DNA of 64,000 nt, from positions 62,001 through 126,000 of the forward strand of contig NZ_AOIQ01000002.1 in the NCBI RefSeq assembly GCF_000337515.1. Reading direction: 5' to 3'. Below are positions 42,069 through 51,748 of the stretch, piece by piece. The notes under the pieces were generated by a model. It made no database searches. It was not told where the DNA came from and was given only the letters and a program-made list of their open reading frames with translations. A program made the translations under genes and the position numbers. The stretch comes from Halovivax asiaticus JCM 14624. GTDB taxonomy: Archaea; Halobacteriota; Halobacteria; Halobacteriales; Natrialbaceae. Each line of letters starts with the position of its first letter. Position 1 is the first letter of the stretch.

Positions 42069-43985
42069 TCACTCCGCTCCAGATTCTTCCGTCGAGTCCG
42101 TTTCGTCGGGACGGTCGACGGTGTGTTCCCTGACGGAGATGCCCTTGCGCCCGAGGTGCTGGAGCTGGCGGCGGGCGAAGTCCTCTTCGCGAGAGCCCCG
42201 CGTCGCGAGCACGTAGACGAGCGCGCCACCCGCCGGGCGCATCGTTCGCCCGGCACGCTGGGTACCCTGTCGTCGTGAGCCGCCGAGGCCGGAGGCGATG
42301 ATGGCGAGGTCGGCCGTCGGGAGGTCGAGTCCCTCGTCGCCCACCCGGGAGACGAGCAATTGCTGGCACTCGCCGGCGCGGAATTCGTCGAGGAGACGCT
42401 GGCGCTCGTGGTGGGGCGTCTCCCCGCTGAGGAAGGGAATCGAGAGCGCGTCGGACAGTTCCCGGCCCTGGTCCAGGTACTCGACGAAGATCAGCGCCTG
42501 ACCAGACGGGTGGGCAGCGAGCAAGGTTCGGACCTCGTGGATCTTCGCGGGATTCTCCGCGGCGATACGATACCGTTCACGCCCGTCGGCCGCGGCGTGG
42601 GCGTTGCCCGCTTCGTCCGCCCAGGGAACGTACCGAATCTCGAGTTCGGGTTCGGCGACGAAGCCGGCGTCGAACAGGGCGTCCCAGTCGGTGCCGATCG
42701 GTGGGCCGACGAGGGTGAAAATTTCGGCCTGCCGCTCGTCTTCACGGATCGGTGAGGCGGAGAGTCCGAGCCGGTAGCGCGACTGTAAGTGTGTCGCGCG
42801 CCGGTAGACGTCACTCGGGACGTGGTGGACCTCGTCGAAGATCGTCAGTCCCCACTCGCGGTCGTCGAAGAGGCTTCGGTGGCGATCCATGCCCGCGATC
42901 TGGTACGTCGCGATCGTCACCGGCCGGATCTCTTTCTGGCCGCCGTGATACTGCCCGATCTGGGCGGGATCGAGCGTCGTGTCTGCCGCCAGCGCGTCGG
43001 CCCACTGGCGAGCCAGGTCGCGACTCGGAACCAGGACGAGCGTTTCGCCCCCGACCCGTTCCATCGCGCCCATCGCGGCGACCGTCTTTCCGCTACCCGG
43101 CGGCCCGACGAGCACGCCAGCGCCCTGGTCGTCGAACCGTTCGACCCAGGTTCGCTGGTAGTCTCGTAGCGAGACGGTGAGTTCCAGATCGAGTGGGTCC
43201 CCACCGTCCAGTTCCCGATCGTCCTGCACGGGGTAGCCGGCCTCGTAGAGTTCGCGCTTGATCGCCGCCTCGGCGCCCTCTCGGACCCAGTCTTCGGTCT
43301 CCGAAATCGGTGCGTGAACCTGCTCTTCGTCGAGGAGCGGTCGCGCGACGTTGCCCATGATCTCGGGCGACTGCGCTTCGAGCACGGTGTAGCCGTCCGG
43401 ATGCGTCGTGAGGCGGAACTGCCGTGCCCGGTCCCACTGGCTCTCGATCCAGTCTTCGAGGGTGTCGTTTCGCTCGCCGAGGGCCTGGCGGATGGTCCGT
43501 CGAAGGCCATCGAGGGTATCGTGAGGAGCCTGCCAGACGTCTTCGGGGCGGACGACGTACCGGTAGCCACCGTCACCGGTCGTCTCCGCGAGGTGGGCGA
43601 ATTGCGAGAGCTGGGCGCGCGTAAACTGCTGGGGCTGGTCGACGACGATCTCCCGGCGCTTCGGAAAGACGACGACGCGTTCGCGGGCGCGGGGATCGTC
43701 GAGGTCGCTCGGGTACCAAACGACGGGATCCGCCTCGACCGACAGACGCGTGACGTCACCGTCGTCGGCGAGCCGGTCGAGCGCCGCGTTCGCTGCCTCG
43801 TGGCTCGTTCCGAGTGCCGTCGCCACGGTTCCGGCGGTCAAGATCGGTCGACCCTGCGTCTCGCAGATGTCGTAGAACGACGCGAGTGAGAACGAACTCG
43901 TCGGCTCCTCCGCGCCATCGGTGTCGGTATCGGCCGTCGGCTCTGATGGGTCCCCACCTGTGGGCTCCCCGGTCTCGTCGGTCAC
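42069..43985 (-). CDS. XPB/Rad25-like superfamily 2 DNA helicase
   Basis: 638 residues from GTG 43985. An acidic head and a winged-helix-like N-terminal part precede the motor: DYQRTWVERFDDQGAGVLVG, Walker A PPGSGKT, motif II DEVHH (the XPB form of DEAH), GLSASPIRED, then motifs V and VI in VGDEGLDLPTADLAII and GTQRAGRTMRP. Archaeal XPB unwinds DNA in nucleotide excision repair, often with the nuclease Bax1, which is not in the window. A haloarchaeal genome may carry several copies. Confidence 0.9.
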   Translation of the reverse strand: MTDETGEPTGGDPSEPTADTDTDGAEEPTSSFSLASFYDICETQGRPILTAGTVATALGTSHEAANAALDRLADDGDVTRLSVEADPVVWYPSDLDDPRARERVVVFPKRREIVVDQPQQFTRAQLSQFAHLAETTGDGGYRYVVRPEDVWQAPHDTLDGLRRTIRQALGERNDTLEDWIESQWDRARQFRLTTHPDGYTVLEAQSPEIMGNVARPLLDEEQVHAPISETEDWVREGAEAAIKRELYEAGYPVQDDRELDGGDPLDLELTVSLRDYQRTWVERFDDQGAGVLVGPPGSGKTVAAMGAMERVGGETLVLVPSRDLARQWADALAADTTLDPAQIGQYHGGQKEIRPVTIATYQIAGMDRHRSLFDDREWGLTIFDEVHHVPSDVYRRATHLQSRYRLGLSASPIREDERQAEIFTLVGPPIGTDWDALFDAGFVAEPELEIRYVPWADEAGNAHAAADGRERYRIAAENPAKIHEVRTLLAAHPSGQALIFVEYLDQGRELSDALSIPFLSGETPHHERQRLLDEFRAGECQQLLVSRVGDEGLDLPTADLAIIASGLGGSRRQGTQRAGRTMRPAGGALVYVLATRGSREEDFARRQLQHLGRKGISVREHTVDRPDETDSTEESGAE

Positions 43986-44195
43986 GCCAACGGGTATTGC
44001 GCTCGGGGCTAAACCCGTTACGCCTCGTGAGTCCGACGCCTACGTGTCCGCCCGCGAACGAAGCGAACACGTGGTATCGTGTCCGTGCGCTGCGTTACGC
44101 ATCCCACGCAGGACGGCTGCGACTCACCGCTGATCGACGTGACTGAAGACTGATTGGTGGGAACGGCTAAGCGGCTTCAGTCCGTACGGTGACCC

Positions 44196-44372
44196 ATGTA
44201 TCGGGCTATCCTCCCGGAAGGCCAGATCGTCTGTGAGCGCTACGAGCACGTAGAGGAAGGGATCGAACTGTACGACGACGATGACGCGTTCGTCGCGTTC
44301 GTTCCGTACTCGACGTTAAACGCCCTGATCGACGAGGACGCCTACGGGTCGGACGAACGCTCGATTATGTAA
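44196..44372 (+). CDS. Small acidic protein, 58 residues, unrecognised
   Basis: ATG 44196 to TAA 44370-44372 gives MYRAILPEGQIVCERYEHVE, then IELYDDDDAFVAFVPYSTLN and a short tail. Residue use (acidic, Tyr/Val strands) is fully haloarchaeal, the frame is clean, and it fills a gap between divergent XPB and convergent TFB genes. It reads like a compact beta fold. No family name can be given. Confidence 0.6.
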   Translation: MYRAILPEGQIVCERYEHVEEGIELYDDDDAFVAFVPYSTLNALIDEDAYGSDERSIM

Positions 44373-44520
44373 CGGAGCCCGGCCTGGACGGGCCGACCGT
44401 GCGGATTTCGTGACCGACCCGGTCGATGGATGCCGATCCGATGATGGCTGGTGTCGTCGCTTCGAGCCAGATCCGCCTCTTCTGTAGTTCCTCGCAGACC
44501 CGCTGTGGGGACGCTCTCGA

Positions 44521-45474
44521 TCAGGCGGCTGGCTGCTCGTCGATCGCGTCGAGCTGTTCGCGGTAGCGGTTTCTGACCGTGACGACGGTCGTCTGGGCGG
44601 TTTCGGCGACCGCACGCTGTGGAATGGTCTCTTCACACAGCAGGCCGGCGGCGTAGATCGCCGCGGCGGCGAATCCGGTCGGCGATTTTCCCGAGTGCAG
44701 GCCGAGCTCGGTTGTCTCGTCGATGATATCGATCGCGGTGGTCTCGACCTCGCTGCTGACGTCGAGTTCCGAACAGAATCGGGGGACGAATTGCCGGGGG
44801 TTGGTTGGTTCTAAGTTGATGTCGAGCTCGTCGGCGATGTACCGGTAGGTGCGCCCGATCTCGCGCTGGTCGACGCGCGAGACGGCGGTCACCTCTTCGA
44901 GACTGCGCGGGATATCGTCTTTCCGACAGGACATGTACAGCGCGCTCGTCGCAACGCCCTCGATCGAGCGCCCGCGGATCAGGTCGCGATCGAGCGCCTG
45001 TCGGTAGATGACGCTCGCGGTCTCCTTGACCGGTTTCGGCACGCCGAGGGCGCTCACCATCCGATCGATCTCCGAGAGCGCGTACTTCAGATTTCGTTCG
45101 CCCGCGTTCTTCGTCCTGATTCGCTCTTGCCAGACTCTGAGCCGGTGGAGCTGTCCGTGCTTGCCGGCGTCCATCGAGTGACCGTTCGCGTCCCGATTCC
45201 GCCAGTCGATCGTCGTCGTCAGGCCGCGATCGTGCATCGATTGTGTCAGCGGCGCGCCGACCCGGGACAGTTCTTCGTGCTCTCGGGCGTCGAACGCGCG
45301 CCACTCAGGCCCGTAGTCGATCGGTTCGTCGCTCAGGACGAGCCCACACTCCTCACAGACGAGTTCCCGCCTGTCCGGATCGTGGACGACCGTCTCCGTC
45401 TCACAGTCCGGACACTGGCCCTCGCCGACGCTGGTCTCTTCTCGGACGTTCTTCGTGGTGACGGACCGTGTCAT
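44521..45474 (-). CDS. tfb: Transcription initiation factor IIB (TFB)
   Basis: 317 residues from ATG 45474 (a GTG 24 bases upstream is possible). The zinc ribbon is CPDCETETVVHDPDRRELVC followed by EEC, then the B-finger region (SDEPIDYGPEWRAFDAREHE), and two cyclin repeats, the first with KETASVIYRQALDRDLIRGR and SIEGVATSALYMSCRK, the second with FAAAAIYAAGLL and the recognition-type RAVAETAQTTVVTVRNRY. TFB brings RNA polymerase to TBP-bound promoters. Haloarchaea carry many TFBs; which one this is cannot be told. Confidence 0.95.
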   Translation of the reverse strand: MTRSVTTKNVREETSVGEGQCPDCETETVVHDPDRRELVCEECGLVLSDEPIDYGPEWRAFDAREHEELSRVGAPLTQSMHDRGLTTTIDWRNRDANGHSMDAGKHGQLHRLRVWQERIRTKNAGERNLKYALSEIDRMVSALGVPKPVKETASVIYRQALDRDLIRGRSIEGVATSALYMSCRKDDIPRSLEEVTAVSRVDQREIGRTYRYIADELDINLEPTNPRQFVPRFCSELDVSSEVETTAIDIIDETTELGLHSGKSPTGFAAAAIYAAGLLCEETIPQRAVAETAQTTVVTVRNRYREQLDAIDEQPAA

Positions 45475-46499
45475 CAGTGGATTGGCAGACTCAGGCACTC
45501 ACTGTAAGGCCTTGCCATGGTTTCAGTGGAAATACGTACTTACTGCGGCCGATTCGACCCGTTGCGACCGATCGTCTCACCGTTGCATTCGGACAGTCCG
45601 TCCGATTTCCTCGCAAGTGAGCGCAGCTGCTTGCGTCGTCTGGCAACGCTCGTCTGGCAACTCATCGGCCGGGTATCCGAGCGACTCCCGGTCAGTACTA
45701 CCCTGGGGTGTCTTATCAGTCAGGTGCCCACTGGGCGACCTATTGGCCAGCTGGACACCGGATACCTCTCCGGTCGAGCCACCGCTTAGACGTGCGAGGC
45801 AGCGGTGACTGTCTAACGTATGAACGAGCGACTCGCAGGTGGGCTGTACACCGCCTCGACGGTCGACGTACCCGGATACGGCCTGGCCGATCGGTTTACC
45901 TGTTCGTAACCGGGACGGGGCTGGGACGAACGTTACTGTGATGCGTTCGGCTGCTCGACCATCACTCGAACGAGCACCACTGTGACACTGTTTCGAGCGT
46001 CCGGTCCGTCGGTGCGCTGGAGTAAGGGCGGGTTTCGGTGAGCGGTCTCTGCGCACGCTTTTGGGGACCCGTCCCGTCCGCTCGACGCGATGCGTCCCTC
46101 CCCTCGGTACAGTCTACTCGCTGGAACGGCGTCGACGCCTGGGTTCGTGCAGGTGCCGAATACGCCACCGTTACCGTCTTTGGCGACTGATTTCGCCACC
46201 ATCCGCCGCCGATTGGGCCTCGCTACGTCGTCGGGACGGCCGCCGACAACACTTACGTTATTGGAACTTGACACTCAGATCGATCGCGATCAATCGGGCC
46301 ATAGACGTTTGCAAACGGTGCAAAACGTGGGGGTGTTTAAGAGTGTCACCGTTGGGATACCAGTTGGTGTGTCATACGTGAATCTGATCGGTAGCCCGAG
46401 GGAATCGACGAGCAACACGAGCGGCTCTTCTACCCCGGCCGACCCCGGACCGACAGCATCGAACGAGTACGACCGCCATCGAGACGAGGGTCGGAGGTA
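45475..46499. other. 1-kb region without a confident gene
   Basis: Only shadow-like frames are seen. A plus-strand open frame at 46090-46500 ends in TAATG overlapping the next gene, but its residues (Ser, Thr, Pro, Arg rich) are not convincing, so I do not call it. GTTTAAG near 46335 could be a TATA-like box for the gene at 46500 with a leader of about 140 bases. GGAGGT directly before the next ATG is a strong ribosome-binding match but unusually close. Confidence 0.4.
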
Positions 46500-47096
46500 A
46501 TGTCGTCCGTCGATACATCGCTGCCGGAGGAAATCACGTCGGTTACCGAAGATACGAGTGCCGATGGCCTCTCGAAGGACGTCATTTTCGAACTACTAAA
46601 GAACCGGCGCAGACGCGAAGTGTTGACCTACCTCTTGGATTGTGACGAGACCGTCACGCTCTCGGAACTGGCCGAACAGATCGCCGCCTGGGAGAACGAC
46701 ACCACGGTCAATCAGCTCAACTCCGACCAGCGAAAGCGCGTCTACGTCGCCCTCTACCAGACGCACCTGCCGAAGATGGACGACGCCGGTATCATCGAGT
46801 ACGATCAGGATCGTGGGCTGATCGAACTGTCGGACAACGCGGACCTGCTGGTGATGTACCTCGATACGGAGTCACATAAGCACGATCGGTGGGATCGGTG
46901 GTACGCGGCGCTGAGCGTCGTCGGACTCGTCGTGTTACTCGCCGGCTTCCTCGAGTTGCCGCTCGTCGGCGCCGTCTCTATGCCACTGCTCTCCGCGCTG
47001 GTCGTCGGGGCGTTTTGTTGTCTCACGGCGCTTCACGTCGTCTTCAACCAGCGGTTGCAGCGCCACGTGGACGGCAAACTTTCCCGCATCGAGTGA
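46500..47096 (+). CDS. Membrane protein with DUF7344-like winged-helix domain
   Basis: 198 residues. Residues about 25-120 are a haloarchaeal winged-helix unit: LSKDVIFELLKNRRRREVLT, TLSELAEQIAAWEND, RKRVYVALYQTHLPKMDDAG and a wing up to LLVMYLDTE. Then two membrane helices (VVGLVVLLAGFLELPLVGAV and LLSALVVGAFCCLTALHVVF) and a short basic tail. This is the DUF7344 layout, proposed as membrane-tethered regulators in haloarchaea. Coded alone next to the secreted beta-helix genes, which are possible targets by position only. Confidence 0.8.
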   Translation: MSSVDTSLPEEITSVTEDTSADGLSKDVIFELLKNRRRREVLTYLLDCDETVTLSELAEQIAAWENDTTVNQLNSDQRKRVYVALYQTHLPKMDDAGIIEYDQDRGLIELSDNADLLVMYLDTESHKHDRWDRWYAALSVVGLVVLLAGFLELPLVGAVSMPLLSALVVGAFCCLTALHVVFNQRLQRHVDGKLSRIE

Positions 47097-47300
47097 GTCC
47101 GCCTGCAACTGTCCCTTCCACCTGTTGAGTCCGACCGACGGGACCTTTTTGTCCATTGAAATCCTACGTGCAAATGGCTCCCGTCGACAGTATCGGTCCG
47201 GTCCAGTTCGCGTGCCAGCTTGCTGTTCCGGTGCGGGAGCCAATTTCTCTCGTGACCGGTAACGCCGATTTCTCGTCAGAAGCGAAGACGCTGTCGAGGA

Positions 47301-48827
47301 CTACTCGAAGCGTTTGTGATCGACGGATTCGCCGTCGATAGCGAGCGTCCTGACCGCGGTCCGACCCTGGTGTGGGCTGATGTCCAGCGAGGTAATGTCA
47401 CCGGTGTACTCCCAGACGGTGCGCGCTTCGTCGGACCCGGAGAGCCACCACTCCGCCCAGTCGTCGCCGTAGGCCTCACCCTCGGTGAGCCACTGTGCGT
47501 GGGCGGCGGCCGGTTCGATCTCGCCGTCGATCTCGACTCGATAGTCGAACTGGCCGGCAAGTTCGAGGGTGTGTGTACTCGGCGTGACGTACTTGTCGTG
47601 GTCGAGTTCGTCACCGTTCACGGCCAGTGTCCGAACGCTCGTAGTGCCGTCGTACTCGGTCACTTCCAGCGAGGTGATGTCCCCGGTGTACTCCCAGACG
47701 GTGCGTGCCTCGTCGGACCCGGAGAGCCACCACTCCGCCCAGTCGTCGCCGTAGGCCTCACCCTCGGTGAGCCACTGCGCGTGGGCGGCGGCCGGTTCGA
47801 TCTCGCCGTCGACTTCGATCCGGTAGCTGAACTGGCCGCTCAACTCGATCCGATTCGTCGTCTGTACTTGCGTTCGACCACCGGCAGCCGCTTCCCTGGC
47901 ACTAGTAGGGCAGCCGTCCGGCAGTCGACTCCCGTCGGGATTCGTTCCGTTCCCTTGCTGCAGGTCGACGGTGGATCCGTTGGCCTCGCGGATCCCGCCG
48001 TGGAACGCCGTACTGTATTGCGTATCGGACACCGCGACGTGCGTCCCGCTGCCGTTCGCGCCGGCGGCGATGGCGTAGTGCCGACCGTTCATGTCGAGAT
48101 CGCAGTCACGCACCTCGACGGTGCCGGGCGCCCACGCCCAGATACCGCGGCCGTCCTTGTGACGGTCGTCGTTGAGCGCGACGCAGTTCTCGACGGTACC
48201 CTTCGCGAGGCGGTAGTGAGCCACCCAGGAGTTCGCCGAGTAGCAATTTCGGAGTTCGACCGTGCCGTTGTTGCCCGGCGCGGAGCAGTAGAACGAGTTG
48301 TCGCCCATCTCCTGGATGTTCACCCGGTCGATGACGAGGTGGCCGGAGTGTTCGGGCGATACCCACAGTCCCAGCCCGTGGCGGTGTCCCGCGCTCGCGC
48401 CGTCGCCGAGGTAGACGTTCTCGATAACCGACGTTCCGCCACCGGTGTCGGACGCCCCAATAATTCCCGTCGGTGGACTGTCCATCCGACCCTCGAACCC
48501 GACGTTGCGAACCGTCGTATTGGGGGCGTGACAATCGATCGTCGCCGATGCCCCGTCGGCCGTGACGTCGATGAGGACGTTTTCCAGTGTCTCGCCCGCG
48601 CCGACGCGGAGGACCTCGTGCGAGCCAGCGTCGACCTCGACGACGTCGTACGATGCGGCGTTCGCGCGACCGGCTGCGCTGGCGATCGCAGCCCCGCCGA
48701 CGGCAGCCCCTGCGAGCTGTAGATAGGATCTGCGATGCAGTAAGCCGGTGTTACTAGTCGCCGATTCGGCTGTTCCGTCTTCAGCGTTCGCTTGCCCGTT
48801 GTCGCTTTCCGGAGGTTCGCGTGCCAT
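47301..48827 (-). CDS. Secreted right-handed beta-helix protein with two C-terminal repeats (paralogue 1)
   Basis: 508 residues from ATG 48827. The Tat signal LHRRSYLQLAGAAVGGAAIA directs folded export. Residues about 60-310 are a right-handed parallel beta-helix of the pectate-lyase-like type, with stacked Asn/Gly/Ser turns (TVRNVGFEGRMDS, VIENVYLGDGAS, VNIQEMGDNSFYCS, VELRNCYSANSW). The tail is a tandem repeat of about 94 residues, each with EVDGEIEPAAAHAQWLTEGE and WAEWWLSGSDEARTVWEYTG. Function is unknown: polysaccharide binding or lyase activity is possible, but no catalytic set is evident. Shares its core and its promoter with the two genes upstream. Confidence 0.85.
   Translation of the reverse strand: MAREPPESDNGQANAEDGTAESATSNTGLLHRRSYLQLAGAAVGGAAIASAAGRANAASYDVVEVDAGSHEVLRVGAGETLENVLIDVTADGASATIDCHAPNTTVRNVGFEGRMDSPPTGIIGASDTGGGTSVIENVYLGDGASAGHRHGLGLWVSPEHSGHLVIDRVNIQEMGDNSFYCSAPGNNGTVELRNCYSANSWVAHYRLAKGTVENCVALNDDRHKDGRGIWAWAPGTVEVRDCDLDMNGRHYAIAAGANGSGTHVAVSDTQYSTAFHGGIREANGSTVDLQQGNGTNPDGSRLPDGCPTSAREAAAGGRTQVQTTNRIELSGQFSYRIEVDGEIEPAAAHAQWLTEGEAYGDDWAEWWLSGSDEARTVWEYTGDITSLEVTEYDGTTSVRTLAVNGDELDHDKYVTPSTHTLELAGQFDYRVEIDGEIEPAAAHAQWLTEGEAYGDDWAEWWLSGSDEARTVWEYTGDITSLDISPHQGRTAVRTLAIDGESVDHKRFE
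47388..47838 (-). repeat. Tandem repeat inside the beta-helix gene (period 282 bp)
   Basis: Bases 47388-47556 and 47670-47838 are almost identical (169 bp with few, mostly third-position, changes). The period of 282 bases equals 94 codons. The near identity suggests recent duplication or ongoing conversion between the units. Confidence 0.85.
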
Positions 48828-48851
48828 AGCCGGGTAACGAAAGGATACCGG

Positions 48852-48864
48852 CATAAACTTTCTT
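48852..48864 (-). promoter_or_regulatory. Shared promoter element, beta-helix gene 1
   Basis: On the coding strand AAGAAAGTTTATG, with TTTATG about 30 bases before the ATG. The same GAAAGTTTATG word stands at 29 and 32 bases before the starts of the two paralogues, and genes 1 and 2 also share a following CGGTAT and CGTTACC. 48865-49224 otherwise shows nothing. Confidence 0.65.
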
Positions 48865-49224
48865 GTATCTGTGTCTGTAAAATACTGTGAGTCTCACGGT
48901 ATCCTGACTGTTTATCGGGATGCGTATCGGGCTGATATCGCTGGCCAGAGGAAACTCCGCCCGCTGCAGCGCACGCGCTGGTATCGATCGAGACCGAGGC
49001 TGGTTCGCCTCCCAGATTCGAGAAGCGGCGTAAAACTTCGAAGCGAGGAACGGTACGGCACAGTCCCGTATACAGGTGGTGTTACGGAGGGGGAGCAATC
49101 ACCGCCGTGCGAATCGAACGGGCCTCGGTCAGCCCTGTGAGCCAGGGACCGTCGCCACTGGCTCGGTCCGCGCTCGCTTCGGCCGGCGTTCTCCTCCCCA
49201 CCGGTGAACCAGCGAAGGAGGGAT

Positions 49225-50244
49225 TCAGACGGTCCAGAAATCCCAGTCGGACAGCCAGCCATCGGTGCTCGACTCGTCGGTATCGCTCGTAGCCGATTCG
49301 TTTCCCCGTGCTGTCCGCCCGGACGCCGCTTCGGCGGCACCGGTCGGGCAGCCGTCCGGGATCCGACTTCCGTCAGGATCGTCGGTCTCGCCGTCTATCG
49401 AAATCGTCGAGCCGTTCGCCCGCTTCAATCCGCCGTGGAAACCGGTGTCGAACCGGACGTCGGTCCCCTCGATGGTCGTGGACGCCCCGTTCGCGCCGGC
49501 GGCGATGGCGTAGTGCCGACCGTTCATGTCGAGATCGCAGTCACGCACGTCGACGGTGCCGGGCGCCCACGCCCAGATACCGCGGCCGTCCTTGTGCCGG
49601 TCGTCGTTGAGCGCGACGCAGTTCTCGACGGTGCCCTTCGCGAGGCGGTAGTGAGCCACCCAGGAGTTCGCCGAGTAGCAATTTCGGAGTTCGACTGTGC
49701 CGCCACCCTTCGAGCCGGGCGCAGAGCAGTAGAACGAGTTGTCGCCCATCTCCTGGATGTTCACGCCGTCGATGACGAGGTGGCCGGAGTGTTCGGGCGA
49801 TACCCACAGTCCCAGCCCGTGGCGGTGTCCCGCGCTCGCGCCGTCACCCAGGTAGACGTTCTCGACCGTCGACGTTCCGTTTTCAGGTTCGGTCACGCCC
49901 ATGATCCCCGTCGGCGGGCTGTCCATTCGACCCTCGAACCCGACGTTGCGGATCGTCGTGTTCGGTTCGTGGGCATCGATTGTCGCCGACGCGCCGTCGG
50001 CCGTGACGTCGATTACGGTATTTTCGAGCGTCTCGCCGGCTCCGAGACTCACGACGCGGTGGTCTCCCGTACCGACGGTGATCGTCTCATATTCAGTCGC
50101 GCTGGCGACGCCGGTCGTACCGATGCCGACGACAGCAGCGCTAGTGGTGCCGATACCCTGGAGGTATCGTCGTCGCCCAAGGGGGTCGGATTCGGAGTTT
50201 GGTCGTCTCGACTTCTCGTTCTCGGTCTGACGTTCACGTGCCAT
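49225..50244 (-). CDS. Secreted right-handed beta-helix protein (paralogue 2)
   Basis: 339 residues from ATG 50244. Tat signal RRRYLQGIGTTSAAVVGIGT, then the same beta-helix core as paralogue 1 (ATIDAHEPNTTIRNVGFEGR, GHRHGLGLWVSPEHSGHLVI, NIQEMGDNSFYCSAPG). Over about 49500-49990 the DNA is nearly identical to 48060-48560 of paralogue 1, more than protein selection alone would need. It lacks the Trp-rich tail repeats and ends in a Ser/Asp-rich stretch and WLSDWDFWTV. Role unknown. Confidence 0.85.
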   Translation of the reverse strand: MARERQTENEKSRRPNSESDPLGRRRYLQGIGTTSAAVVGIGTTGVASATEYETITVGTGDHRVVSLGAGETLENTVIDVTADGASATIDAHEPNTTIRNVGFEGRMDSPPTGIMGVTEPENGTSTVENVYLGDGASAGHRHGLGLWVSPEHSGHLVIDGVNIQEMGDNSFYCSAPGSKGGGTVELRNCYSANSWVAHYRLAKGTVENCVALNDDRHKDGRGIWAWAPGTVDVRDCDLDMNGRHYAIAAGANGASTTIEGTDVRFDTGFHGGLKRANGSTISIDGETDDPDGSRIPDGCPTGAAEAASGRTARGNESATSDTDESSTDGWLSDWDFWTV

Positions 50245-50267
50245 GGCTGGTAACGAGACAATACCGT

Positions 50268-50280
50268 CATAAACTTTCTC
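50268..50280 (-). promoter_or_regulatory. Shared promoter element, beta-helix gene 2
   Basis: Coding-strand GAGAAAGTTTATG, with TTTATG 29 bases before the ATG at 50244; matches the elements of the other two paralogues. Confidence 0.65.
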
Positions 50281-50534
50281 GTATTCTTCTCATAATAGTT
50301 CCAGAAAGTCAATCATTAGAGTTGATAACGTTGGATACGTTCGTCGAATGTCGGGGAAATATTCTAATTAAGCAGGATGTGGTCATTACCTCGCCCCGTC
50401 AGGAGTAATCGACTGTTATCGTGGATTCGCTTCGTGCCGTCGAAGGGATGAGCGGAAGTACCAGCTGTTGGGACCGGCAAAATCCTCAAAAACGGCGACG
50501 GACTGGACGTTGGGGGCGAGCGTCGGTCGTGCGG

Positions 50535-51464
50535 TTACTGCCCGGCTGCGGCTTCGGTCGGTGATTCGGGACACGACTCGGGACAGACGTCTTCGGGTCG
50601 TCGATCGGCTTCGTCGACGACGTCAATCGTGCCGCCGTCGACCTCCTTGAGGCCGCCATGGTAGTCGGTCGAGAAGGCCGTATTCGACAGTTCGACGGTA
50701 GAGCCGGAGCCATTCGCACCGCATGCGACGGCGTAGTGGCGGCCGTTCATGACGAGGTTGCAGTCGCGCACCTCGACGGAGCCGGGTGACCACGCCCAGA
50801 CACCGCGACCGTCTTTGTGCTGCTCGTCGTTCACGGCGACGCAGTTCTCGACCGTCCCCTCGGCCAGTCTGAAGTGCGAGACCCAGGAGTTGGCCGAGTA
50901 ACTGTTCCGAATGTCGACGGTCCCGCCACCCTTCGAGCCGGGCGCAGAGCAGTAGAACGAGTTGTCGCCCATCTCCTGGATGTTCACGCCGTCGATGTCG
51001 AGGTGGCCCGAGTGGTCGGGTGCCACCCAGATGCCGAGACCGATCCGGTGACCGTCGCTGGCACCATCGCCGAGGTAGACGTTCTCGATCGTGGAGGTGT
51101 TGCCACCGGTATCGGCGACACCGAAGACGGCTTCCTTCCTGTCGACGCGGCCTTGGACACCGATATTTCGGACGGTCCAGTCAGTGCCCATCGCGCTGAT
51201 CGTCACGTGCGTATCCGGCGCGGTGCAGTCGTACAGGACGTTCTCCAGGGTCTCTCCATCGCCGACAGTGACCGTTTTCCGCTCTCCCGCAGCCAGGGTA
51301 ACCGTGTCGTACTCGCTGTCGTCTGCGGCCGCCGACCCGGCGACACCGGTCGCAGCGGCGGTTACGCCGGCAGCGACGGTACCGACGAAACTGCGTCGGG
51401 TAAGTCGTGATTTCGCGTCGGTGTCTGGTTCGGGGGACTCGTGAGAGCGGGGGTAATCTGTCAT
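50535..51464 (-). CDS. Secreted right-handed beta-helix protein (paralogue 3)
   Basis: 309 residues from ATG 51464. Tat signal LTRRSFVGTVAAGVTAAATG, then the same fold with more divergent sequence (TVRNIGVQGRVDRKEAVFGV, GHRIGLGIWVAPDHSGHLDI, NIQEMGDNSFYCSAPGSKGG, RNSYSANSWVSHFRLAEG). The chain stops right after the helix and has no tail domain. Conserved blocks across the three paralogues, such as NIQEMGDNSFYCS, mark the probable functional face. Possibly S-layer or polysaccharide associated. Confidence 0.84.
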   Translation of the reverse strand: MTDYPRSHESPEPDTDAKSRLTRRSFVGTVAAGVTAAATGVAGSAAADDSEYDTVTLAAGERKTVTVGDGETLENVLYDCTAPDTHVTISAMGTDWTVRNIGVQGRVDRKEAVFGVADTGGNTSTIENVYLGDGASDGHRIGLGIWVAPDHSGHLDIDGVNIQEMGDNSFYCSAPGSKGGGTVDIRNSYSANSWVSHFRLAEGTVENCVAVNDEQHKDGRGVWAWSPGSVEVRDCNLVMNGRHYAVACGANGSGSTVELSNTAFSTDYHGGLKEVDGGTIDVVDEADRRPEDVCPESCPESPTEAAAGQ

Positions 51465-51490
51465 ACACTCCCGTAACAGGACGTTTAATA

Positions 51491-51502
51491 CATAAACTTT
51501 TC
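51491..51502 (-). promoter_or_regulatory. Shared promoter element, beta-helix gene 3
   Basis: Coding-strand GAAAAGTTTATG, with TTTATG 32 bases before the ATG at 51464, as in the paralogues. The rest of 51503-51748 shows no gene. Confidence 0.6.
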
Positions 51503-51748
51503 TATGGAACTAATGTCTGGTCCGGTGAGTGTCCGCCTCACGACTCACTCACTCCCGATTTGTTCTCACATCGTTCGACGAGTCACCGATCTAACCGAAG
51601 GAGCGAGCAAACAGGAGTGGATTCGCCACAACGTGACTGTCGAGGTAATACCTCGAGAGCGAACGACGATCGAATCGGTCACCAGCTGAAGGCCGATCCC
51701 CCATCGAAGTGGAACCGAATCCCGCCGAGGCGAAAACCGTTCCCCGTC

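Noticed and set aside
46090-46500. Open frame of 136 codons overlapping the next gene by TAATG
   Set aside because: The composition is Ser/Thr/Pro/Arg rich without the acidic bias of local proteins, there is no motif, and it runs through probable promoter sequence.
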